Source: Streptomyces tibetensis
GTDB taxonomy: Bacteria; Actinomycetota; Actinomycetes; Streptomycetales; Streptomycetaceae
Direction: 5' to 3'
NCBI RefSeq assembly: GCF_007655005.1
Contig: NZ_SZVW01000028.1
Coordinates: 62,001-126,000 of the forward strand
DNA: 64,000 nt
Positions 22,479-31,106 of the stretch are shown one piece after another. The position numbers and the translations under genes are program-made. Each line of letters opens with the position of its first letter. The first letter of the stretch is position 1. The notes below the pieces were generated by a model. It ran no database searches and was not told the origin of the DNA. It worked only from the letters and a program-made list of their open reading frames with translations.

Positions 22479-24014
22479 ATGCGGCCGCTCGACGTCGACG
22501 AACCATCCGTCGTGGGGCCCTACCGGCTGCTGGGCCGGCTGGGCTCCGGCGGCATGGGCCGGGTCTACCTCGGCCGCAGCGCCGGTGGCCGCACGGTCGC
22601 CGTGAAGATCGTGCATCCGCACTTCGCGCTGGACGAGGAGTTCCGCACCCGTTTCCGGCGTGAGGTCGACGCCGCGCGCCGGGTGGGCGGCGCCTGGACG
22701 GCGCCCGTCCTGGACGCCGACCCGGGGGCGCGGGTGCCGTGGGTGGCGACGGCGTACGCGGCCGGACCGTCGCTGTCGGCCGCGATCGCCGACGCCGGAC
22801 CCCTGCCGGCCCACACCGTACGGGCCCTCGGGGCGGGACTCGCCGAGGCGCTGGCGGCGGTGCACGAGCTGGGGCTGGTGCACCGGGACGTGAAGCCGTC
22901 GAACGTCCTGCTGACCCTCGACGGGCCGCTGCTGATCGACTTCGGGATCGCCCGGGCCACGGACGGCACCGCGTCCCTCACCTCCACCGGCGTGTCCATC
23001 GGCTCGCCCGGCTACATGTCGCCCGAGCAGATCCTGGGCAAGGGCGTCACGGGCGCGGCCGACGTCTTCTCCCTGGGCGCGGTCCTCGTGTACGCGGCGA
23101 CCGGCGAACCGCCCTTCCCCGGCGACTCCTCCGCCGCCCTGCTCTACAAGGTCGTCCACGAGGAGCCGGAGCTCGGTCTGCTGGACGGTGAGCTGCGGCG
23201 TCTGACGGCGGCCTGCCTCGCGAAGGACCCGGGCACCCGGCCCGCCCCCGCGGAGCTGGCCCGCCGCCTGGCCCCCGAGGGCGCGGCCCGGCTGGTGACG
23301 GGCGGGTGGCTGCCCGGGGCGCTGGTGGAGCAGGTGAGCCGCAGCGCCGTGCGGTTGCTGAATCTGGAGGTGACGGGGGTGGGAGAGGGAGCGGGGCCGG
23401 GAGCCGGGGGGCCGTCGGGGCCGGTCGGGTTCAGCAGCCCTTCGGTGGGGGAGCGGGAGGGGGCGGGGGGAGAGGCGCTCGGGACGTTCGGACCACCGCC
23501 GCTGATGCGGTCGCCCGCCGCGCCTGTACCGCCTGTACCCCTCGCACCCCCTGTTTCGCCCGGTACCTCTGTTCCGCCCGGCACCTCTGTTCCGCCCGGC
23601 ACCTCTGTTCCGCCCGGCACCTCTGTGGCGGCAGGGGCGCAGGGAGCGCCGCGGGCGCAGCCGGGCGACCGAAACCTCGACGCGATCGAGGCCGCCGTCG
23701 CCGGGCAGTCACCGGCACGCCACGACGCCGCCGTCGCCGGGCAGTCACTGGCACGCCACGACGCCGCCGTCGCCGGGCAGTCACCGGCACGCCACGACGC
23801 CGCCGTGCCCGAGCCCCGGGACGGCGACCACCCCCAGGACAGCCCGAGCCCCGGGACGGCGACCACCCCCAGGACACCGCTCCCGCCTCCGGGCGCCGCC
23901 CGGGCAAGGTCACCGTCTCCGTCGCGGCGACCTCCGCGCCGGAGGGCGGCGGGCGGGTGCGCAGGCTCAGCTGCTCCGTGGCGCTGGCGGTCGCGGGGGC
24001 GATGGCGGCCGTGA
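22479..24014 (+). CDS. Ser/Thr protein kinase, reading frame broken in the C-terminal half
   Basis: From ATG 22479 (strong GGGAGGGG ribosome site) the kinase domain is complete: GSGGMGRVYLG near residues 21-31, VAVKIV lysine near 42, HRDVKPSNVLL near 132, DFGIAR near 154, GSPGYMSPEQ near 175. A Pro/Gly/Ser/Thr-rich linker with three kinds of tandem repeat follows. At 23811-23876 a 35-bp unit is present twice. Because 35 is not a multiple of three, the frame switches and ends at 24014 in a low-complexity Arg/Pro/Ala tail after 511 residues. The membrane helix and extracellular domain continue in another frame (to 24490). The product as read is a soluble kinase. With one 35-bp unit it would be a 660-residue membrane receptor kinase. 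Confidence 0.88.
   Translation: MRPLDVDEPSVVGPYRLLGRLGSGGMGRVYLGRSAGGRTVAVKIVHPHFALDEEFRTRFRREVDAARRVGGAWTAPVLDADPGARVPWVATAYAAGPSLSAAIADAGPLPAHTVRALGAGLAEALAAVHELGLVHRDVKPSNVLLTLDGPLLIDFGIARATDGTASLTSTGVSIGSPGYMSPEQILGKGVTGAADVFSLGAVLVYAATGEPPFPGDSSAALLYKVVHEEPELGLLDGELRRLTAACLAKDPGTRPAPAELARRLAPEGAARLVTGGWLPGALVEQVSRSAVRLLNLEVTGVGEGAGPGAGGPSGPVGFSSPSVGEREGAGGEALGTFGPPPLMRSPAAPVPPVPLAPPVSPGTSVPPGTSVPPGTSVPPGTSVAAGAQGAPRAQPGDRNLDAIEAAVAGQSPARHDAAVAGQSLARHDAAVAGQSPARHDAAVPEPRDGDHPQDSPSPGTATTPRTPLPPPGAARARSPSPSRRPPRRRAAGGCAGSAAPWRWRSRGRWRP
23553..23628 (+). repeat. 18-bp in-frame repeats in the kinase linker (P-P-G-T-S-V)
   Basis: About four copies of a CTGTTCCGCCCGGCACCT-type 18-bp unit encode repeated PPGTSV hexapeptides. 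The first copy is diverged (SPGTSV). Changes in copy number would keep the frame and only alter linker length. Confidence 0.85.
23691..23807 (+). repeat. 36-bp in-frame repeats in the kinase linker
   Basis: Three tandem 36-bp units start at 23691, 23727 and 23763. Each encodes AAVAGQS(P/L)ARHD, and the start of a fourth follows. The units differ by single bases only, so they are recent. The length is a multiple of three and preserves the kinase frame. Confidence 0.9.
23811..23876 (+). repeat. 35-bp tandem duplication that shifts the kinase reading frame
   Basis: GAGCCCCGGGACGGCGACCA followed by CCCCCAGGACA occurs at 23811 and again, 35 bp later, at 23846. The first copy is read in the kinase frame as EPRDGDHPQD. 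The second reads as EPRDGDHPQD in the frame that leads into the membrane helix and extracellular domain. Removal of one unit would restore a single open frame. Confidence 0.9.
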
Positions 24015-24490
24015 CGATCGGGTCGGTGTTCGTGTTCGACCTGCTGCCGGATCGAGGCGGCGGCCAGGACGACGCGGACTCGAGCAGCGGCTCCGACTCG
24101 CCCCCGGCGGCGACCGCCAGCTCCGCTCCCTCCGCCGGTGCGGTGCCCGCCGCGTACCTCGGCACCTGGGAGGGCCAGGGCGTCGCCCTCGACGGCGGAC
24201 TGCCCCTCGGCACGTTCCGCGTCACGGTCGAACAGGCCACCGTGGGCGCTGAGTTGGGCAAGCTTCGTCAGACCGACCAGATCGGCGGGGTCTGCGTCGA
24301 CGTACTCACCCTGAAGCAGGTGACGCAGAAGGAGCTCGTCGCGACGTCGGTCGGCGCGAAGACCAACCACAGCGGCTGCAACCCGGCGAAGACGACCGTG
24401 CACCTCAAGCCGGTGGGGGATGACCTGCAGTACCGGTCGGAGAGCGAGGAGTCGGGGCGACCGCGGGCTCGGATGTCGAGGGTGGGGTAG
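23846..24490 (+). pseudogene. Out-of-frame transmembrane and extracellular part of the Ser/Thr kinase
   Basis: This frame has no start of its own and begins in the second copy of the 35-bp duplication. It encodes EPRDGDHPQDTAPASG, a juxtamembrane segment, one membrane helix (ALAVAGAMAAVTIGSVFVFDLL), an Asp/Ser/Pro-rich stalk, and a ~110-residue extracellular domain. That domain has two cysteines (GGVCVDVLTLKQVTQKEL and NHSGCNPAKTTVHLKP), which could form a disulfide. Such Cys-containing sensor domains are usual in actinobacterial receptor kinases lacking PASTA repeats. The coding quality remains high, so the break is recent, reversible or a sequence error. Confidence 0.8.
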
Positions 24491-24492
24491 CG

Positions 24493-24524
24493 GGGGCGGC
24501 CGCCCGGCTTCGGACGGCCGCCCC
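24493..24524. terminator. Bidirectional hairpin between kinase and FtsK-like ATPase genes
   Basis: GGGGCGGCCG (24493-24502) pairs with CGGCCGCCCC (24515-24524), ten perfect base pairs around a GCTTCG-type loop. It sits in the 45-bp gap between the two convergent stops and can end transcription from both sides. Confidence 0.8.
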
Positions 24525-24535
24525 TGCTTGCCGCC

Positions 24536-27500
24536 TCACCCCGGGATGACGACCGTGCGCAGCTCCCCGTCGCCGAGGTGGAGCATGCCCTTGCCGGGGG
24601 TGACCTGACCGCCCACCATGCTGCGGTTGAGGCGGACGCCGACGAGGTCGCCGCTGGAGGACTCCTGGGGGGAGAGGAGGATCCCGCGGCGGGCCTTCTT
24701 CGCGTCGACCTGCCAGCCCGAGAAGCCGCTGCACACGTCCTCCTCGTCACCGGCGATGACCAGCGCGAGCCCGCGTTCGGCGCCGCGCGAGACCAGCTTC
24801 TTCATCTGGCTCTCGGCGTCGCAGTCCTCCAGGATCTCGCCGTCGTCGACCAGGACCGCGATCGGCTCCTCCAGGGACGCCTGGTCGATCAGCTCCTCGA
24901 ACTCGTCCTCGTCGATGTCGTCACCGGTGAAGACCTTCAGCACGCCCTCGGTGCCGTCGAGTTGGCGGAGCGGGGACTGGCGCGGGGCCGCGATGACCAA
25001 ACGGGTGCCCTGGGACAGGAACGAGTGGGCGAAGTTCAGCAGGACCGTCGAGCGGCCCGACTTGGCCGGGCCCGCGATGACGAACGCCGGTACGCCCTCG
25101 GCCAGATCGGGGCCGAAGCCGACGATCTCGTCGCCGCCGATGCCGACCAGACCCCACAGCCGTGAACGGGACGCCTCCGGGTCGCGCATCTCCCACGCCT
25201 CCGGGAAGGAGATGCGGCTCGGCAGGCTGTCCACCCGGAAGGGACGGCGCGAGCGCGGGACGGAGGCGTCGCGGGCCGCGGCCGCCTCGCCGATCGCCGC
25301 CAGCGCCGCGGCCTGGCCCTGACCCGTGGTGTCCGCGGCGAGCAGCGCGAACTGCGTCTCCGTACCGAACTCGTTGCGGAACGCGCGGCCCGGCGGAATC
25401 TCCTCCGGCACCTTGCGCGCCGGGATGCCGAGCGCGGAGAAGTCGCTGCGGTCGGCGAGCCGCAGCCCGTACTTGTCCTCGGTGAGGGTCGCGATCCGGC
25501 CCACCAGGAGGGTGCGGTCACCCGTGAGGACCAGGTGGATACCGACGCTCGCGCCCTCGCGCATCATCGTCTGCAACTCGTCGGTCAGCGACCCGTGGTC
25601 GACCTCGCCGAGGGTGGGCACCCAGCCCTCCCAGCGGTCCAGCAGTACCACGATGTGCGGCAGCCGCTCGTCCTCGGCGACCGACGCCCGCTGCTCGCCG
25701 ATGTCCGCGAAGCCCTTGTCCGCCAGCACGTCCTGGCGGCGGCCCATCTCGCCCTTGAGCCGGTTGACCAGCCGCACGACCCGCTCGGTCTGGTTACGGC
25801 CCACCACCGCACCGCAGTGCGGCAGCCGCGTCAGGGCGTTGAGCGCGCCGTTGCCGCAGTCGATGCCATAGAGGTGCACGTCGGCGACCGAGTGCGTACG
25901 GGCGATGGAACCCGCCAGGGTGCGCAGCACCTGGGAGCGGCCGCTGCGCGGGGCGCCGCCGATCATGAGGTGGCCGAAGGACGAGAAGTCCACGGCGACC
26001 GGGCGGCGCGACTGGCTCGCGGGAAGGTCCTCGATGCCGTACGGCGCCGGCGGCAGCTTGCCGGGGCCACCGGCGAACGCGGGCAGCTCCACGTCGTCCA
26101 GCAGCAGCGTCTCGTCCAGGGCGGGCAGCCACGGGCTGTGCTGCGGCGGGATGCCGAGCGAGCTGTTGGCGTCGCGGATGGTGTCGACGAGGACCTTCAG
26201 GTCGGTGATCTCCTCGTCCTCACGGGACTCGGCCTTCGGCTTGACCAGCGCCGCCCGGCCCAGATCCTCCCAGGTCAGAGGGCCCACCCAGGGCATCAGC
26301 ACGGCAGGGTCGGCGGCGCCGGGCCGACGGCCACCGACGCGGCCGGACTGGAACGGCACCAGCGAGGCGTGCCCGAGCCGGGCATACGCGCGACCCGGGG
26401 TGTTCTTGGAGATGTGCCCCGCCTCGGGCGAGTCGATGACGTCCGACGACTCGCCGCCGTCCGTCACGCGCAGTGCGATACGGAGGTTGGTGTTGGCGCG
26501 GATCTCGGGAGACACGACACCGGACGGCCGCTGCGTCGCCAGCAGTAGGTGAATGCCGAGGGAACGGCCACGCTGGGCGATGTTCACCAGACCCGTCACG
26601 AAGTCGGGCAGGTCACGCACCATCGAGGCGAACTCGTCGATGACGATGAGCAGCCGCGGCACCGGCTGGTGCGACGGATCCCGGCGCACTAGATCCTGGT
26701 AGTCCTCGATGTCCTTGGCGTCGGCGGCGGCCAGGATGTGCTCGCGCCGGTGCAGCTCCGCACCCAGCGACTCCAGGGCGCGCTCCACCAGGTGGGCGTC
26801 GAGGTCGGTCACCATGCCGACCGTGTGCGGCAGATGCACACAGTCCTTGAAGGCCGCACCACCCTTGTAGTCGACCAGCACGAACGTCATGTTCTCGGGC
26901 GTGTTCGCCACCGCCAGCGCCGCCACGATGGTCTGCAGCAGCTCCGACTTACCCGAACCGGTCGTACCGGCGATCAGACCGTGCGGACCGTCCTTGCGGA
27001 TGTCGATGCCGAACGGCCCGTCGTACGACTCGCCGATGACGGCCAGGGTCGACTGCCCGCCCATCCGCCACCGGGCCACGATCGCGTCACTGGTCGGCGG
27101 CTCCAGCTGCAGCACGTCCAACAGCCGGCTCGACCCCGGCAGCGCCGAGTCCTCGGTCTCACCGCTGATGTCACGCAGCGGCGACAGCGACCGTGCCAGG
27201 CGCAGACACCAGGCGGCGGAGACGAAGTCGGGCCGTACGTCCTTCAGGCGCTCCGCACCAGCCTCCTCGACGCGCAGCCGCAACTGTTCGGTGCGCTCCG
27301 CCTGTTCGGGCTGCTGCGCGGCGGTGTGCCAGGCCTGGAAGGAGGGGAAGGCACCGGCGACCTGCTGGGACTGCTGCTGCACCTGCTGGGCGGCCGGCTG
27401 GTACTCCTCGGCCTTCGGCTCGGCCACGACGTACGCCTGGCACTCGCCGGGCAGGAACCGCTCCTCGGCGTCCAGGCAGATGGCGAACATCGACACGGAC

Positions 27501-29191
27501 GGCCCTTCGCGCAGCAGCCGTACCACGCCGGGAAGGGACCGCAGCCGCCGCGAGCCGTCCCACACGACGACGATGTCGGGGTCGCCGAAGCTCGAATTGC
27601 CCTGCGACTTGTTCTCCTCGGCGGCCTTCTTGCGCGCGTCGAGGATCTGCGTCAGCTCACCGATGCGGGCACCGACGGTCTCGGCGTCCGTCCCGATGAG
27701 CGCGTTGACGTCCTGCCCGCCCGACGGCCGGGCGTGCGGCAGCCAGCGCACCCAGTCCCAGGACTCCTGCGCGGCGTTGTCGCTGAGCACGTAGAACTGC
27801 ACGTCCATCGGGCTGTGCAGCGCCGCCGTCTGCGCGACGGCCCAACGCCCGAGGGCCCGGGCGGAGTCGCCGGGTCCGGCCATGCCGACGACACCGAGCG
27901 TACGCAGGTGCAGCGCGACCGGGGCGTCCTCGATCTTCCATGTCACCTGGCGGCGGTGGTCGTCCTGCTCGGGGTCGTCGAGCACCACCTCGGAGGGCAA
28001 CTGCCCCGTCCCGAAACGGATCAGAAGGTGGTCGCGGTCGGTGCGCCGCCGCTCCCACAGACGGGTACGCGGCCCGGTCCCGAGGGCGAGCACGGTCGCC
28101 GGGTCGGGTATGGCCTGCCGCCGGTCGTTCCGTTCGGCGACGAGCGCGTCCTGGGCGTCCTTCTCGATCCGCTCCTTCTGCTCCTGGTACTCCTCGACCT
28201 GCTTGGCGTGCGACTTACGCCCGTGCTTCTTGTCGTTGTAGTAGTTGGCGAAGAGCAGGATCGGGCTGAGGCCGGCCATGATCAGGTAGTACCAGCGCTG
28301 GAAGATCATGACGGATACGACGGCACCGACCAGCGGGGTCAGCGCCATCAGCCAGGGCAGCGGCCTGGCCTCGTAGTCACGGGGCGGCGACGGCAGCCGG
28401 AAGCTGGTCTGCCGCTCGGGCGGACGCAGCCGCGGGGGCCGGTTGTAGTCGAGACCGACCCCGTCGTCGGACCACTTGAGGGCGGCGTTCGGGGGTGTGT
28501 AGCGGGTGAGTTCGAGCAGGGTGTTCCCGAGCCCGATCTGGGCGCCGAGGGGCCACTCGGTAGGCCCGGTCTTCCCCTTCCCCTCCTCTTTCGTCTTCTC
28601 CTGGTCCTTCTTCTTGCCGCGCTTCTTGCCGCTGGGCTCGTCCTTCTTCTTGTCCTCGTCCTCTGCGAGGGACGTGCCGTCGAGGGTGACGTGCTCCCTG
28701 TCCATGTGCACGGCGACCTGGCAGGTGCCGTCGGTGGCGACGGAGAGGGTGAGGGCCCGGGCATCGACCTCGGGATCGTCGACACGGACGTACGACGCTG
28801 CACCGCTGCCGATGTCGTACCGCCCCACCCCGAGCCGGTGCACGAACCCGGCGGCGGGTCCGCCGACGACCCGCAGCTCGACGAGCCCGGTGGGCTCACC
28901 GGGCAGACACCCGGACGGATCCTGAAGACTGACGACGGCACCCTCGCGCAGGGGCGATCCGACGACAGTGGCACCCGGATCGACGGCGTACCCGTCCACG
29001 TACACGAGGGGCGCGTTGTTGGCCGGCGCGTGCCGGTGCTGCCCGAGCGGGATGACCTGCGCCCCGCTGTGCCCCACCTGCTTGGCCAGCTCCTGCGCGA
29101 TGTCCCCCACGGTGGACTCAGGATCGGCATCGAGCACGACGTCGGCGGTGCCACCGCCGTACGGGTCGACGACGGTCAGAGTCAGGCGCAC
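24536..29191 (-). CDS. EssC/EccC-like FHA-FtsK/SpoIIIE ATPase of a type VII secretion system
   Basis: 1551 residues from GTG 29191, which has GGGGAGGA upstream; the GTG at 29212 lies before that site. N-terminal region: FHA-like domain (RYDIGSG, DPEV, VTLDG, then PLGAQIGLGNTLLEL), interrupted by a Lys/Glu-rich insert of ~40 residues. Two membrane helices lie near residues 275-320 (WLMALTPLVGAVVSVMIF and YYLIMAGLSPILLFANYY). Three FtsK/SpoIIIE ATPase modules follow. The first has a proper Walker A, GTTGSGKS, near 744 and Walker B LLIVIDEFAS. The second (GGAPRSGRS near 1080) and third (GPAKSGRS near 1377) are degenerate. Size and FHA start resemble Firmicutes EssC more than mycobacterial EccC. 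It should drive export of the WXG100-type proteins encoded upstream. Other T7SS core genes are absent from this window. Confidence 0.9.
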   Translation of the reverse strand: MRLTLTVVDPYGGGTADVVLDADPESTVGDIAQELAKQVGHSGAQVIPLGQHRHAPANNAPLVYVDGYAVDPGATVVGSPLREGAVVSLQDPSGCLPGEPTGLVELRVVGGPAAGFVHRLGVGRYDIGSGAASYVRVDDPEVDARALTLSVATDGTCQVAVHMDREHVTLDGTSLAEDEDKKKDEPSGKKRGKKKDQEKTKEEGKGKTGPTEWPLGAQIGLGNTLLELTRYTPPNAALKWSDDGVGLDYNRPPRLRPPERQTSFRLPSPPRDYEARPLPWLMALTPLVGAVVSVMIFQRWYYLIMAGLSPILLFANYYNDKKHGRKSHAKQVEEYQEQKERIEKDAQDALVAERNDRRQAIPDPATVLALGTGPRTRLWERRRTDRDHLLIRFGTGQLPSEVVLDDPEQDDHRRQVTWKIEDAPVALHLRTLGVVGMAGPGDSARALGRWAVAQTAALHSPMDVQFYVLSDNAAQESWDWVRWLPHARPSGGQDVNALIGTDAETVGARIGELTQILDARKKAAEENKSQGNSSFGDPDIVVVWDGSRRLRSLPGVVRLLREGPSVSMFAICLDAEERFLPGECQAYVVAEPKAEEYQPAAQQVQQQSQQVAGAFPSFQAWHTAAQQPEQAERTEQLRLRVEEAGAERLKDVRPDFVSAAWCLRLARSLSPLRDISGETEDSALPGSSRLLDVLQLEPPTSDAIVARWRMGGQSTLAVIGESYDGPFGIDIRKDGPHGLIAGTTGSGKSELLQTIVAALAVANTPENMTFVLVDYKGGAAFKDCVHLPHTVGMVTDLDAHLVERALESLGAELHRREHILAAADAKDIEDYQDLVRRDPSHQPVPRLLIVIDEFASMVRDLPDFVTGLVNIAQRGRSLGIHLLLATQRPSGVVSPEIRANTNLRIALRVTDGGESSDVIDSPEAGHISKNTPGRAYARLGHASLVPFQSGRVGGRRPGAADPAVLMPWVGPLTWEDLGRAALVKPKAESREDEEITDLKVLVDTIRDANSSLGIPPQHSPWLPALDETLLLDDVELPAFAGGPGKLPPAPYGIEDLPASQSRRPVAVDFSSFGHLMIGGAPRSGRSQVLRTLAGSIARTHSVADVHLYGIDCGNGALNALTRLPHCGAVVGRNQTERVVRLVNRLKGEMGRRQDVLADKGFADIGEQRASVAEDERLPHIVVLLDRWEGWVPTLGEVDHGSLTDELQTMMREGASVGIHLVLTGDRTLLVGRIATLTEDKYGLRLADRSDFSALGIPARKVPEEIPPGRAFRNEFGTETQFALLAADTTGQGQAAALAAIGEAAAARDASVPRSRRPFRVDSLPSRISFPEAWEMRDPEASRSRLWGLVGIGGDEIVGFGPDLAEGVPAFVIAGPAKSGRSTVLLNFAHSFLSQGTRLVIAAPRQSPLRQLDGTEGVLKVFTGDDIDEDEFEELIDQASLEEPIAVLVDDGEILEDCDAESQMKKLVSRGAERGLALVIAGDEEDVCSGFSGWQVDAKKARRGILLSPQESSSGDLVGVRLNRSMVGGQVTPGKGMLHLGDGELRTVVIPG

Positions 29192-29589
29192 GACTTGTCC
29201 TCCCCGTGCCACTGGGCCGGTGTGGCCGCTGTGGTGTCTGTCGCTGGTCGCCGCGGTGCTGATCGCTTGCGGTGCTGCTCGCAGCCCTGCTCGCTCGCTT
29301 CAGTCACGCGGGTCCCAGTGGTACAGGGACGATATCCGTTCGGTGTGACGGCGGGGCAATGGGGAGGCCCCGTGATGTTCCCGATGGCAACGTCGTACAC
29401 GCTTTCATGACGGCTCGTTCACAAGGCGGGTATGGGGCACCACAGGCCACCCCCGTAAGCTGCTGACGCAAGAGCGGACGATCACACCGGTTGCCACGTG
29501 CGACCGGCAACTCGGCCTCCGGGCCGACGAGTCCGCAAACAGGGAGCCACGGGGGTTGGCCCTGCGGCGTTGCGAGAGGGAGCGGCTTC
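29192..29589. other. Divergent promoter region, ATPase gene and WXG100 gene
   Basis: About 400 bp without a supported gene. It must hold promoters for the EssC-like gene (minus) and the WXG100 gene (plus). The ribosome site GAGAGGGAG lies just before ATG 29590, and GGGGAGGA lies before GTG 29191 on the other strand. I see no clear operator or repeat. Confidence 0.5.
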
Positions 29590-29892
29590 ATGGCCAAGGA
29601 CCTTGATGTCACATATCAGGACATGCGGGATGCGGCGAAGCATGTCGTGAAGGAGAAGGAAAAGGTTCAGGAGAAGCTCGAGGGCCTGAAGAAGTACATC
29701 AACAACCTCGTCCAGGGCGGCTACGTCACGAAGAGCTCGTCGAAGGCGTTCGACGAGAACTTCGACGAGTTCGTGCGCGGCATGAAGGACACGCTGGACG
29801 GTCTGGACGGCATGGGTGACTACCTGACCATGGCCGCGGACAAGTTCGAGCAGATCGACGAGGAGCTGGCGAAGCAGGCCCGCAGCAAGTAG
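29590..29892 (+). CDS. WXG100-superfamily protein next to the EssC-like ATPase
   Basis: 100 residues, almost wholly helical, with the helix-turn-helix hairpin layout and length of ESAT-6/WXG100 proteins: a charged first helix (MRDAAKHVVKEKEKVQEKLEGLKKYINNL), a glycine turn (VQGGYVTKSSSKAF, with Y-V-T in place of W-x-G), and a second helix (FVRGMKDTLDGLDGMGDYLTMAADKFEQIDEEL). No signal peptide. Divergent from the ATPase gene with ~400 bp between starts, it is the closest substrate candidate. The lack of the usual Trp is unusual but common in WXG100-like families. Confidence 0.82.
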   Translation: MAKDLDVTYQDMRDAAKHVVKEKEKVQEKLEGLKKYINNLVQGGYVTKSSSKAFDENFDEFVRGMKDTLDGLDGMGDYLTMAADKFEQIDEELAKQARSK

Positions 29893-29973
29893 GGCCCGGG
29901 GCTCAGGGGCTTGCCGGGTGCCGGTGGCGGGACGCTGTCGGCACCCGGCAGGTCGCCGACCGGACGGGGGCTG

Positions 29974-30654
29974 TCAGGTGCCGGGGAGAGGCTGCCGGAG
30001 CAGGTAGGTGTGGAGGTCGCTGCGGAGCTCTTCCGTGTCGACGCGCAGCCAGGATCCGTCGCGGAAGCGGAGCAGCAGCATCCTTGTTTCGTACGCCCCG
30101 GAAAACGGGTCGACGAGGGTGGCCTCGGTGGCAGGGAGCCGGGCGACGATCTGCATGGCCTTCTCCCTTCCGACGGTGACCCGCTGCGGTGGGGCTGCCA
30201 GCACGATCCCGTCCTTGGTGGCGAGCACCAGGCGCTGATGGTGAGTGGAGTGGCTGTACCACTGCAGCAGGAACTGCCCCGCACAGCCCTGCCAGTTGCC
30301 GTCGAAGACCCGGTCGAGCCCCTGTTCGGCGATGATGGCGTCCCGGCGCCTGTCGGCCTCGTCCGCGGCTCGCATCCGCTCCTTCTCGCCCTTTGTGGCG
30401 AGAGCGCGCTTGAACGCTTCTTCCATGTTCGACAGCAGGGTCAGCAACATGAGAAGGGGCATGAACGGCACTGCGAGCACCGCGCCGACCATGCCCAAAG
30501 GGCGCAGTCTTCCAGGTCGGAGGCGAGGGGAGCCGGCAGCCTGAAGCACCTGCGCGGGAGGCTGTGGGATCTCGTCGATCGTGCACCATTCCCCCGCTTC
30601 GGAGTGGATGCCGAGGCGCTCGGCTATCACACGCTGCTTGCCCCTGGATGTCAC
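29974..30654 (-). CDS. Hypothetical membrane-associated protein
   Basis: 226 residues. A polar N-terminus of ~50 residues is followed by one hydrophobic stretch (LGMVGAVLAVPFMPLLMLLTLLSN, near residues 53-76). Then come a charged helical segment (EEAFKRALATKGEKERMRAADEADRRRDAIIAEQG) and a C-terminal beta-rich domain (QRLVLATKDGIVLAAPPQRVTVG, MLLLRFRDGSWLRVDTEE), which has the look of a PH-like or bacterial YokE-type fold. It sits convergent with the WXG100 gene and divergent from cassette A. No family recognised. Probably linked to the secretion island by position. Confidence 0.7.
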   Translation of the reverse strand: MTSRGKQRVIAERLGIHSEAGEWCTIDEIPQPPAQVLQAAGSPRLRPGRLRPLGMVGAVLAVPFMPLLMLLTLLSNMEEAFKRALATKGEKERMRAADEADRRRDAIIAEQGLDRVFDGNWQGCAGQFLLQWYSHSTHHQRLVLATKDGIVLAAPPQRVTVGREKAMQIVARLPATEATLVDPFSGAYETRMLLLRFRDGSWLRVDTEELRSDLHTYLLRQPLPGT

Positions 30655-30794
30655 GTCACGACTCTCCTTGCCTGCGGGGAACGGGTCCGTATACCAGGAG
30701 CCTATCCGGTGCCGGGCGTCATGAGGGGTGACGATGTCCCGACTGCGCTCGCGCCCGTCTGATTCACCGAGAACAACCAGAAAGAGAAGTGCCC

Positions 30795-31106
30795 ATGGGG
30801 GACCATATCAAGGCGGACCTTGCCGCTATCAAACGCTGCTCGCGCGATCTCACCAAGATTCATGGTGAGTTCGAGCGGCACGGCAACCCTGCGGACGAGT
30901 ATGGCCGGGCTGTCGGGCATGGGGGCCTGAAAGATGCCTTCTCCGATTTCGGGGACACCTGGAAGAAGACTCGGAAGAAACTGATGAAGGAGCTCGAGCA
31001 GCTGGCCGAGTTCACCTCCACCGCCGCCAAGGCGTATGACGAGGTCGACCAGAAGCTGGCCCAGGCCATCCGGGACGCCAAGGCGCAGAGCAAGGGGAAG
31101 AAGTGA
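30795..31106 (+). CDS. Cassette A: WXG100-like partner protein with DFxDxW motif
   Basis: 103 residues from ATG 30795, with AAAGAGAAG upstream. It is a helical protein of WXG100 length. The central turn carries GGLKDAFSDFGDTWKKTRKKL. The same DF-x-D-x-W motif occurs at the matching place in the two other cassettes. A Lys-rich tail ends the protein (AKAQSKGKK). Its stop overlaps the start of the next gene (GTGA), so the two are made in step, as expected for a secretion partner and its larger client. No signal peptide. Assignment rests on size, helix pattern and context. Confidence 0.8.
   Translation: MGDHIKADLAAIKRCSRDLTKIHGEFERHGNPADEYGRAVGHGGLKDAFSDFGDTWKKTRKKLMKELEQLAEFTSTAAKAYDEVDQKLAQAIRDAKAQSKGKK

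Noticed and set aside
23306..23845. A separate gene starting at 23306 in the frame of the kinase sensor domain
   Set aside because: The part before the 35-bp duplication is a Gly/Arg-rich shadow of the kinase. Only the part from 23846 onward is meaningful, as the displaced C-terminus of the kinase.
26738..29410. An 890-codon plus-strand frame opposite the EssC-like gene
   Set aside because: Shadow frame. The minus strand carries Walker motifs, FHA and membrane helices; the plus frame shows none.
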